Of a stretch of DNA of 58,608 nt, positions 51,863 to 58,608 are shown one piece after another (positions within the stretch are counted from its first letter, which is position 1; every line of letters starts with the position of its first letter). The stretch spans positions 1 to 58,608 of the forward strand of contig CANGFT010000020.1 in NCBI GenBank assembly GCA_947453205.1, in the 5' to 3' direction. A program made the translations under genes and the position numbers. Source of the DNA: Beijerinckiaceae bacterium. GTDB taxonomy: Bacteria > Pseudomonadota > Alphaproteobacteria > Rhizobiales > Beijerinckiaceae. The notes under the pieces are model-generated. The model did no database searches, was not told where the DNA came from, and was given only the letters and a program-made list of their open reading frames with translations.

Positions 51863-54457
51863 ATGCTTGGCGCTTTGATCGTGAACATCGTGAAGGCCGC
51901 CTCCGGCAGGCCGTGGTTGACGCTCCTCGTCTCGCTGCTCATCTCAGCCGCCAGCGGCGCCTACGCCGCGCGGCATTTCGCCATCAACACCAATACGAAC
52001 GACCTGCTTTCGAGCAAGCTCGCATGGCGTCAGAACCAGCTCGCCTTCGATCAGGCCTTTCCCGATCTTCATCAGAACATCGTTGTGGTCATAGACGCGC
52101 CCACGCCGGAAGCCGCGCAAAGCGGCGCGGAGCGTCTGCAGATGGCGCTGGCCCAGAAAACCGAGGCCATCCGCAGCATTGAGCGAATGGACGACCTGCC
52201 CTTCTTCAGGCGCAACGCGCTTCTGTTTCTCCCGACCGAAGATGTGCAGCGGACCATCGGCGGGGCGATGGCGTCGCAGCCATTGCTGGCGACGCTTGGC
52301 GCCGACCCGTCCCTGCGAGGCGTTGCGACGGGCATGGCGATGCTCGCGCAGGGCGCACAACGCGGCGCCATGCGGCTTGATGACATGGCGCCCATGTTCA
52401 GCAGCCTGACCGGCGCGGTGACGCGGACCCTCGCAGGCGAAAATGTCGCCTTCTCGTGGCGCGCGCTGCTCGGCGGTACCGCGCCTGCGCCGCGCGATCT
52501 CAGGCGCTACATGATCGTGAAGCCGGTGCTGGATTATTCCGCGCTTGAGCCCGGCCGTAAAGCGACGGACGCGATACGCTCCGCCGTGGCGGACCTTCAT
52601 CTGGACCGCAGCCAGACGCGCGTCCGCCTGACGGGCGATGTCGCGCTGGCGGACGAGGAATTCGCAACCGTGGCGGAGGGTGCATGGGCGAGCAACACAG
52701 GCACGGTCATCGTCGTCTCCTTTCTGCTCTGGCTGGCGCTGAAATCGCCGCGCATCGTGCTCGCCATCCTCCTCAGCGTCGCCGTCGGTCTTCTCGTGAC
52801 CGCCGCGCTCGGCCTGATGATGGTTGGCGCGCTGAACCTGATATCCATCGCCTTCGCGGTTCTATTTGTCGGCATCGGCGCGGACTTCGGCATCCAGTTC
52901 AGCGTTCGTTATCGCGCAGAACGCCACCGCCTCGAAAACCTCAATGAGGCCCTGATTGCGGCGGCCGCGCGCGCAGGACGGCCGCTTGCGCTTGCCTCTG
53001 CGGCGACCGCCTGCGGCTTTTTCGCGTTCCTGCCGACTGTCTACCGCGGCGTCTCGGAGCTTGGACTGATCGCGGGGGTCGGCATGATCGTGGCCTTCAT
53101 CGCCAGCATCACCGTCCTTCCTGCCGCGCTGACGGTTTTAAAGCCGCCCGGCGAGCCTGCGGAGATCGGATACGCCTTTCTGGCGCCGGTCGACCGTTTC
53201 CTGACGGAGAAACGCTGGTTCATCATCGGCGGCACGCTTGGGCTCGTGCTGGCGGGCACGCCGCTGCTCGCAAGACTTCATTTCGATTTCAACCCGCTCA
53301 ATTTGCGCAGCGACAGGGTGGAGTCCGTCGCGACCCTGCGCGAAATGATGAGCGCGCAAGACAGCAACAACAATAACGTCTCAACGCTTGCCCCGGACAT
53401 GGAGGCGGCCCGACTGCTCGCCACGAGTTTTCGTTCGCTGCCCGAGGTGCGTGAGGTGATGAACCTTGAGAGCTTCATACCCGGCGATCAGGATGCGAAG
53501 CTCGCCATCATTGATAAGGCGGACGCGCTGAAAGGCGCGCTGAACCGCCCTGCCCTGCCCGCGCCTTCTGACGAAGAGATCGTGCAATCCCTGCAGAACG
53601 TGTCACATCTCATCGCGCAAACTGTCGGGCCTGCAAGCGGGCCTGGAGCGCAGGCGCTGCAGGGCCTTGGCGCAGCCTTCGCAAGCCTCGCGGCGGCCCC
53701 GGCGGAGCGCCGGGCGGCTGCAGGCGATGGGCTGATCGCGCCGCTTCAGGTGACCCTGCGCAATCTCAGGGATTCGCTTGATGCGCAGAAAGTGACGCTA
53801 GCCGATGCCCCGACACAATTGCGCGATCAATGGATCGCGAGGGACGGGCGCGCCCGCGTGGAGGTCAGCCCTGCGGGAGACGTCAATGATAATGAGGTGA
53901 TGCGCGCCTTCACGAAGGCTGTGCTCGCGGTGGCGCCCAATGCGGCGGGAGCGCCCATCGCCATTCAGGGCGCAGGCGACACCATCGTGCGCGCCTTCAT
54001 CGAAGCGGGCGCCTGGGCGCTGCTTTCGATCTCGATCCTGCTCTTGATCGTTCTGCGCCGCATCAGCGATGTGCTGTTGACGCTTGGGCCGCTGCTGCTG
54101 GCGGGAATCGTGACGCTTGAGATCTGCGTCTTGATCGACATGCCCCTCAATTTCGCAAACATCATCGCACTGCCGCTTTTGCTGGGGCTGGGCGTCGCGT
54201 TCAAGATTTATTTCGTCATGGCCTGGCGCGCGGGCGTGATGAATCTTCTGCAGTCCAGCCTCACGCGCGCCATTGTCTTCAGCGCCCTCACCAGCGCCAC
54301 GGCCTTCGGCAGCCTGTGGCTCTCGAGCCATCCCGGCACATCCAGCATGGGCAAGCTGCTGGCGCTCTCGCTTGTCTGCACCCTGGCGGCGGCTGTGCTG
54401 TTTCAGCCCGCGCTCATGGGCCCGCCGCGCGTCAAGGCGGGAGAAGAGGTGGAATGA
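51863..54457 (+). CDS. hpnN: Hopanoid transporter HpnN (RND/MMPL family)
   Basis: 864-residue RND exporter that moves hopanoids to the outer membrane. It has two repeated halves, each with a membrane segment, a large periplasmic domain, then five or more segments; examples are TVIVVSFLLWLALK and VLFVGIGADFGIQFSVRYRAER in the first half and SISILLLIVLRRISDVLLTL in the second. HpnN is needed for hopanoid localisation in Rhodopseudomonas. AAGG lies before the ATG. dxs follows after 129 bases. Confidence 0.92.
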   Translation: MLGALIVNIVKAASGRPWLTLLVSLLISAASGAYAARHFAINTNTNDLLSSKLAWRQNQLAFDQAFPDLHQNIVVVIDAPTPEAAQSGAERLQMALAQKTEAIRSIERMDDLPFFRRNALLFLPTEDVQRTIGGAMASQPLLATLGADPSLRGVATGMAMLAQGAQRGAMRLDDMAPMFSSLTGAVTRTLAGENVAFSWRALLGGTAPAPRDLRRYMIVKPVLDYSALEPGRKATDAIRSAVADLHLDRSQTRVRLTGDVALADEEFATVAEGAWASNTGTVIVVSFLLWLALKSPRIVLAILLSVAVGLLVTAALGLMMVGALNLISIAFAVLFVGIGADFGIQFSVRYRAERHRLENLNEALIAAAARAGRPLALASAATACGFFAFLPTVYRGVSELGLIAGVGMIVAFIASITVLPAALTVLKPPGEPAEIGYAFLAPVDRFLTEKRWFIIGGTLGLVLAGTPLLARLHFDFNPLNLRSDRVESVATLREMMSAQDSNNNNVSTLAPDMEAARLLATSFRSLPEVREVMNLESFIPGDQDAKLAIIDKADALKGALNRPALPAPSDEEIVQSLQNVSHLIAQTVGPASGPGAQALQGLGAAFASLAAAPAERRAAAGDGLIAPLQVTLRNLRDSLDAQKVTLADAPTQLRDQWIARDGRARVEVSPAGDVNDNEVMRAFTKAVLAVAPNAAGAPIAIQGAGDTIVRAFIEAGAWALLSISILLLIVLRRISDVLLTLGPLLLAGIVTLEICVLIDMPLNFANIIALPLLLGLGVAFKIYFVMAWRAGVMNLLQSSLTRAIVFSALTSATAFGSLWLSSHPGTSSMGKLLALSLVCTLAAAVLFQPALMGPPRVKAGEEVE

Positions 54458-54586
54458 GCATGGCGCCAAATCATGGCTCAGGCGTTCACGCCTGAATGGA
54501 GCGTGGCGTCCACCCTTGTCCCGGCGCCATGACGCGCCATAACGCTCAGCACGAAGCAGGCTTCTGCTTTCCGGGAGGCGCCCGCA

Positions 54587-56470
54587 ATGCATGAACGAAT
54601 GACGCTCGAAGAACCTGTCTCCCGCACGCCGCTGCTCGACCTTGTTCCCTATCCCGCGCAATTGAAGACGCGGGCGAAGAGCGAGCTTGAAAGCATCGCG
54701 CAGGAACTGCGGCGGGAGGTGATCGAGACCGTCGCCGTCACCGGAGGACATCTTGGCGCGAGCCTTGGCGTCATCGAACTGACGGTGGCCCTGCATTATG
54801 TGTTCGATACGCCGCGGGACCGATTGGTTTGGGACGTCGGCCATCAGGCCTATCCGCACAAGATCCTCACCGGCAGACGCGGCGAAATGCTCACTCTGCG
54901 CCAGGGCGGCGGCCTGTCTGGCTTCACCAAACGCGCCGAGAGCGAATATGACCCCTTCGGCGCCGCCCATTCCTCGACCTCCATTTCATCGGCGTTGGGC
55001 TTCGCCGTCGCGCGCGACATGATGGGCGAGCAGCGCAATGTCATCGCGGTGATCGGCGATGGCGCCATGTCCGCGGGCATGGCCTATGAGGCGCTGAACA
55101 ATGCAGGCGCGCTTGGCTCAAGGCTGATCGTTGTGCTCAACGATAACCAGATGTCCATCGCCGCGCCCAGCGGCGCCATGGCTGACTATTTCGCGCGCCT
55201 CGCCGCGCGCGCCCCGCAGGCCAAACCAAGCGCCCCGGGCGAAGGCGCGAATGAATGGGCGCATCGCTCATGGTTCGAAGAGTTGGGCTTCACCTGTCTT
55301 GGGCCCCTCGACGGCCACGATCTCGACAAGCTCGTCTCAACCCTGGAGAGCGCCCGCGACATCGACGGCCCCGTGTTCATTCACGCGCTCACCCAGAAGG
55401 GCAAGGGCTATGCGCCCGCGCAGATGGCGCCCGACCGCATGCATGGGGTCGGCCCCTATGATCCTGCAAGCGGCGCGCAGGTGAAGGCGAAGCCCGGCGC
55501 GCCCGCCTATACCCAGGTTTTCGCACAAAGCCTCATCAGGGAAGCGGCGAAAGACGAACGCATCCTCGCCATAACCGCCGCCATGCCATCAGGAACCGGA
55601 CTTGATCTGTTCGCAGCGGCGTTCCCCAAGCGGACATTCGACGTCGGCATCGCCGAGCAACATGCGGTGACTTTCGCAGCAGGGCTCGCGGCGGAGGGCA
55701 TGAAGCCTTTCTGCGCGATCTATTCCACCTTCCTGCAACGCGCCTTCGACCAGATCGTGCATGACGTCGCCTTGCAGAATCTGCCTGTGCGTTTCGCCAT
55801 CGACCGCGCAGGGCTTGTGGGCGCGGATGGGCCGACCCATGCAGGGTCTTTCGACATCGCCTATCTCGGTTGCCTGCCCAATATGACGATCATGGCGCCA
55901 TCTGATGAAGCCGAGCTTGCGCGCATGGTCACGACGGCCGCCGCTTACAATGAAGGCCCCATCGCTTTCCGTTTTCCGCGCGGCGAAGGAAAGGGCGTTG
56001 AAATGCCCTCCGCGCCGACGCCGCTCGCCATAGGCAAGGGGCGGATCATGCGCGAGGGTTCGCGCGTGGCGATCCTCTCCTTTGGCGCACGTTTGGCCGA
56101 GGCTCTGTGCGCCGCCGATGCGCTGGGCGCCATGGGCCTCTCCACAACCGTCGCCGACGCGCGCTTCGCCAAACCGCTCGACAGTGAACTGATCCTTGCT
56201 CTGGCGCGCGATCATGAAGGGCTGCTCACCCTCGAGGAAGGCTCCATCGGCGGCTTTGGCAGTCAGGTGGCGCAATTGCTTCTGGAGGAAGGCATGCTCG
56301 ACGGCGCAGGCCTGAAGATGCGCTCGATGACCCTGCCCGATCTCTTCCTCAACCACGACAAGCCCGAGCGCATGTACGCCGCCGCAGGACTGGATGCGCA
56401 GGCCATTGTCGCGAAAGTGCGCGACATGATCGAGCCGCGGCGGCGCAGTTTGCGGGTGCTGCGTGGTTAA
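54587..56470 (+). CDS. dxs: 1-deoxy-D-xylulose-5-phosphate synthase
   Basis: 627-residue thiamine-diphosphate enzyme that starts the MEP isoprenoid pathway. It carries [22 protein letters not shown] (about residues 53-74), [17 protein letters not shown], the ThDP motif [18 protein letters not shown], and the transketolase C-terminal [33 protein letters not shown] lies before the ATG. Placing the first MEP step inside the hopanoid locus supports flux to squalene; ispDF at 10.6-11.8 kb supplies later steps. Confidence 0.96.
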   Translation: MHERMTLEEPVSRTPLLDLVPYPAQLKTRAKSELESIAQELRREVIETVAVTGGHLGASLGVIELTVALHYVFDTPRDRLVWDVGHQAYPHKILTGRRGEMLTLRQGGGLSGFTKRAESEYDPFGAAHSSTSISSALGFAVARDMMGEQRNVIAVIGDGAMSAGMAYEALNNAGALGSRLIVVLNDNQMSIAAPSGAMADYFARLAARAPQAKPSAPGEGANEWAHRSWFEELGFTCLGPLDGHDLDKLVSTLESARDIDGPVFIHALTQKGKGYAPAQMAPDRMHGVGPYDPASGAQVKAKPGAPAYTQVFAQSLIREAAKDERILAITAAMPSGTGLDLFAAAFPKRTFDVGIAEQHAVTFAAGLAAEGMKPFCAIYSTFLQRAFDQIVHDVALQNLPVRFAIDRAGLVGADGPTHAGSFDIAYLGCLPNMTIMAPSDEAELARMVTTAAAYNEGPIAFRFPRGEGKGVEMPSAPTPLAIGKGRIMREGSRVAILSFGARLAEALCAADALGAMGLSTTVADARFAKPLDSELILALARDHEGLLTLEEGSIGGFGSQVAQLLLEEGMLDGAGLKMRSMTLPDLFLNHDKPERMYAAAGLDAQAIVAKVRDMIEPRRRSLRVLRG

Positions 56471-57113
56471 GGGCTCCCTAAGGGAGGGCCTCATCGCCCT
56501 TGCGACGCTCGCCCTTGCGTCCAGCAGCCCCGAGGCGCAGCCGCAGGTCCAGCGCATGTCCTTCGCCATCATGCGGAACGCAATCCAGATCGGCCAGCAT
56601 GACATCGCCATTTCAACCGAAGGGGCGACGACCACCGTGGATTTTCGAACGGAGATTCAGGTGAAGGTGATGTTCATCAACGCCTACAGTTTCAGCTATG
56701 CGGGGCGGGAGATCTGGACGGACAATCATTTCGCCAGCTTCCGCTCGCAGACCAATGACAATGGAGCGACCCACACGGTGAGCGCCGCCGCAGGCGCCGA
56801 CAAGATCGCCATCATCGCCGACGGCGCAAGGCTGGAGGCGCCGATCGGCGCTGTTCCCGCAAGCTTCTGGTCGCTCGATTTCATCAACCGCATGGATTTC
56901 TTCCATACCGAAACCGGCAAGCCGCTGAAGATCGCCATCACCGATCTGGGAGACGAGCAGATCTCGACGCGCATGGGCTCGAAGCGCGCGCGCCACTTCA
57001 GGCTCCGCGGCGGGCTTGATCGCGATTTGTGGTTTGACCAGACGGGCGCGCCGCTGCGCTATCAGCTTCGCGGCAGCGACAATTCGCTCATCACCTCGGA
57101 AGCCCTGCAATAG
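56463..57113 (+). CDS. Exported DUF6134-like protein
   Basis: 216-residue protein with a GTG start that overlaps the dxs stop by 8 bases, so it is translationally coupled to dxs. An N-terminal signal peptide ([21 protein letters not shown]) is followed by a beta-rich periplasmic domain: [38 protein letters not shown] and a late [20 protein letters not shown]. From memory this fits the DUF6134 family; I cannot verify it. Coupling to dxs and nearness to hpnN suggest a lipid-linked envelope role; its end overlaps the convergent patatin gene by 23 bases. Confidence 0.78.
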   Translation: MVKGSLREGLIALATLALASSSPEAQPQVQRMSFAIMRNAIQIGQHDIAISTEGATTTVDFRTEIQVKVMFINAYSFSYAGREIWTDNHFASFRSQTNDNGATHTVSAAAGADKIAIIADGARLEAPIGAVPASFWSLDFINRMDFFHTETGKPLKIAITDLGDEQISTRMGSKRARHFRLRGGLDRDLWFDQTGAPLRYQLRGSDNSLITSEALQ

Positions 57114-58248
57114 CGCTTTGGCCACCGGCAGGTTCAACGCGCGCCTCGAAGGCGTCCCCCACCTGCGCTGACCTGCGGCCTTCGGCGAAAAGGGCCTTCA
57201 TATAGTCGGGGTCGAAAGAGCCTTTGCTCTCCATTTTGAACCCTGCCGGAATCATCGCGAGCTTCAAGCCCACGCCGCCGCTGCGCGCCCATCCCGTCCA
57301 TGTGGCGATGGCGCCGCGCGCGCCCGCCTTCAGGGCTATGGAGAAGGAGCGGCCAAGTATGGGCAGCACCTTTCGTCTCGTCAGATCGAAATCGACGGCG
57401 AGCTTGCCATTCACGAGAATATAAAGCTCGGACATCGGCGGTTCGATCATGCCTTCCGGCGCCACATAGAACGGACCCGCAAGCGCCCCATCCACATGGA
57501 GCTCCTGAAAGGCGCCGCCCTGCCCTTCCACGGGAATGAGCATGGGCTGGAACAAGCCGGGAATGCTGCTCGAGGCGAGCAGGACCTGTTTGAAAAGCAA
57601 AAGCGCCTCATCGCTGGCCCGGCGCGCAATGGCGCCCATGTTCCAGACCACGGGCCTGCCTGCGTCGAGATTGGTCGTCACGACGAAGAGCCGCCTGCCG
57701 CTCTCATGCACGGCCGCCACGTCGCGCAGAAGCCTCGGGGTGATGGCCCGGTCGATGAGACGGCGCAGGGGCCAGGCGTCGACGAGGCTTTCATGGGTGC
57801 CTGCGGCCTCGAACACATCGGCGGCGTTGATGGTGGTGTAGGCCGACTCGAGCATCCCGTCATAAGACGGCCCCAGAAAGGCGTAGACGCCGATCAGCGC
57901 GCCTGTGCTCACCCCCGTGACCACGGCGAAGTCCGGCCGTCCCCTGCCCGTCCAGCCGCTGAGGACGCCCGCCCCGAAGGCGCCATCCTCCCCGCCTGCG
58001 GACAGCGCAAGCCAGGGCCCGCGCCGCTCGGGCAAGGCGCGGCGAAAGTCTTGAAGGGAGTCGGCGAAGAAGCGCGCATCGGGAAAGGCGGGAAGCCGCG
58101 CCGCCGCCTGATCCTGCGCGCTGAAGCTCTTGCGCTCGGGGGGCGGGGGCGGCTTGGTCTGGCCATAAGCAGGAGCGCCCATGAGGCCGGCGCCAAGGGT
58201 GAGCGCCATCGCAGCCTTCGTCGCCATGGGCCATTGAATCATGCGCAT
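57091..58248 (-). CDS. Exported patatin-like phospholipase
   Basis: 385-residue lipid acyl hydrolase. A signal peptide (MATKAAMALTLGAGLMGAPAYGQ) is followed by the oxyanion glycine stretch SAGGEDGAFGAGVLSGW, the nucleophile elbow GVSTG (catalytic Ser) and the dyad Asp in VDGALAGP. Both catalytic residues of the Ser-Asp dyad are therefore present. The start at 58248 has AAAGG upstream; ATGs at 58242 and 58227 are alternatives. Membership of the hopanoid region suggests envelope lipid turnover, but the substrate is unknown. Confidence 0.87.
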   Translation of the reverse strand: MRMIQWPMATKAAMALTLGAGLMGAPAYGQTKPPPPPERKSFSAQDQAAARLPAFPDARFFADSLQDFRRALPERRGPWLALSAGGEDGAFGAGVLSGWTGRGRPDFAVVTGVSTGALIGVYAFLGPSYDGMLESAYTTINAADVFEAAGTHESLVDAWPLRRLIDRAITPRLLRDVAAVHESGRRLFVVTTNLDAGRPVVWNMGAIARRASDEALLLFKQVLLASSSIPGLFQPMLIPVEGQGGAFQELHVDGALAGPFYVAPEGMIEPPMSELYILVNGKLAVDFDLTRRKVLPILGRSFSIALKAGARGAIATWTGWARSGGVGLKLAMIPAGFKMESKGSFDPDYMKALFAEGRRSAQVGDAFEARVEPAGGQSAIAGLPR

Positions 58249-58377
58249 CCCAAAAGCCTTTCGCGAGGTCCACGCAGATAAGCCTCGACGGCGGCCTTTG
58301 GTTCAGCTTGAAGGCGCAGCATGTGGCCGCAAAAAGCTGTAGACTGATCCCGCCTTTGCTGCAAAAGAGTTCAGCCT

Positions 58378-58521
58378 ATGAAATTCAACCGGCATGTCCG
58401 CAATCTCTGCCTTGGCGCCTTCATGCTGGGTCTGGGCGTCTATCAGGGTGGCGCGGCAGGCTTCGTGCTCGGCGCCATCGGCCTTGTGCTGACGGTTCAG
58501 TCCTGGCTGCTGCTGAAATGA
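58378..58521 (+). CDS. 47-residue DUF2892-like membrane protein
   Basis: Short protein reading MKFNRHVRNLCLGAFMLG..., with two hydrophobic segments of about 13-15 residues around a Gly-rich turn (YQGGAAGF) and a Lys at the end. This matches small inner-membrane DUF2892/YgaP-type proteins. GC-rich third positions and a weak AAAAGAG upstream support it as a gene. Its TGA overlaps the A-run of the minus-strand tRNA terminator. Confidence 0.6.
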   Translation: MKFNRHVRNLCLGAFMLGLGVYQGGAAGFVLGAIGLVLTVQSWLLLK

Positions 58522-58540
58522 AAAACGCCCCGAAGGGCGA
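58521..58540 (-). terminator. Terminator downstream of tRNA-Pro
   Basis: On the minus strand CGCCC-TTCG-GGGCG forms a short stable hairpin followed by TTTTT. It lies 23 bases beyond the tRNA CCA end, as expected for a tRNA gene terminator. Confidence 0.75.
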
Positions 58541-58562
58541 AGCAGATGCATCAAAAAGAGAA

Positions 58563-58608
58563 TGGTCGGAGTGGCGGGATTCGAACCCACGACCCCTTGT
58601 CCCCCAGA
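58563..58608 (-). tRNA. tRNA-Pro (anticodon GGG), 3' part only
   Basis: The last 46 bases, read on the minus strand, are the 3' part of a tRNA: anticodon loop CTGGGGG (anticodon GGG for proline), the 3' stem strand ACAAG, a 5-base variable loop, T-arm GTGGG-TTCGAAT-CCCGC, acceptor 3' strand CACTCCG, discriminator A and an encoded CCA. The 5' half lies beyond the window. A terminator follows. Confidence 0.93.

Noticed and set aside
54479..54494. CAGGCGT-TC-ACGCCTG hairpin after hpnN as a terminator
   Set aside because: The 7-bp stem is perfect but has a 2-base loop and no T-run, so it is probably incidental or a weak structure.

Overview
This 58.6 kb window is high-GC chromosomal DNA from an alphaproteobacterium, most likely of the order Hyphomicrobiales (Rhizobiales). 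The evidence is a lipoyl-domain-bearing PDH E1-beta, a fused ispDF, the gene order dusB-ntrB-ntrC-ntrY-ntrX-hfq-hflX, a two-domain cold-shock protein, and a hopanoid locus with hpnC/D/E, shc, hpnH, hpnN and dxs. A Beijerinckiaceae-like host is a guess; no rRNA is present to settle it.

Layout. (1) 1-8.8 kb: pyruvate dehydrogenase and lipoate genes (pdhA partial, pdhB, DUF5076, pdhC, lpd, a methyltransferase-like gene, lipA, a P-loop protein, ratA). A lower-GC minus-strand pair of small genes, with the look of a toxin remnant and its immunity protein, sits between pdhC and lpd. (2) 8.8-21.4 kb: gentisate dioxygenase, cinA/pncC, ispDF, then dusB, the two nitrogen two-component systems ntrBC and ntrYX, hfq and hflX. 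(3) 21.4-32.1 kb, minus strand: formamidase with a strong sigma-54-type promoter, mazG, a double cold-shock protein, a 582-base non-coding stretch, and a tightly overlapping housekeeping run dac-tmk-holB-metG-tatD-MBL, with rlpA upstream. (4) 32.3-36.5 kb: a short HPF-like protein, an orphan HWE histidine kinase, a TauD-type dioxygenase, a Tat-exported VWA protein and a tiny ORF. (5) 36.5-45.5 kb, accessory: three paralogous ABC solute-binding proteins, one fused two-domain permease, two extradiol-type VOC proteins, a YciI protein, a fumarylacetoacetate-hydrolase-family enzyme and an FMN reductase. This looks like a linked uptake and aromatic ring-cleavage module with no ATPase and no regulator. 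(6) 45.6-58.3 kb: hopanoid biosynthesis and transport, dxs, a DUF6134-like protein and an exported patatin. The right edge has a 47-residue membrane protein and the 3' half of a minus-strand tRNA-Pro(GGG) with its terminator.

How they connect. PDH supplies acetyl-CoA and LipA lipoylates its E1-beta and E2 subunits. Dxs and IspDF belong to the MEP isoprenoid route that feeds squalene formation by HpnC/D/E and cyclisation by Shc; HpnH then extends hopanoids and HpnN exports them. NtrBC/NtrYX probably govern nitrogen scavenging, and the formamidase is a likely local sigma-54 target. The most unusual parts are the solute-binding/ring-cleavage module, the small gene pair inside the PDH locus and the sigma-54-like site at the formamidase.
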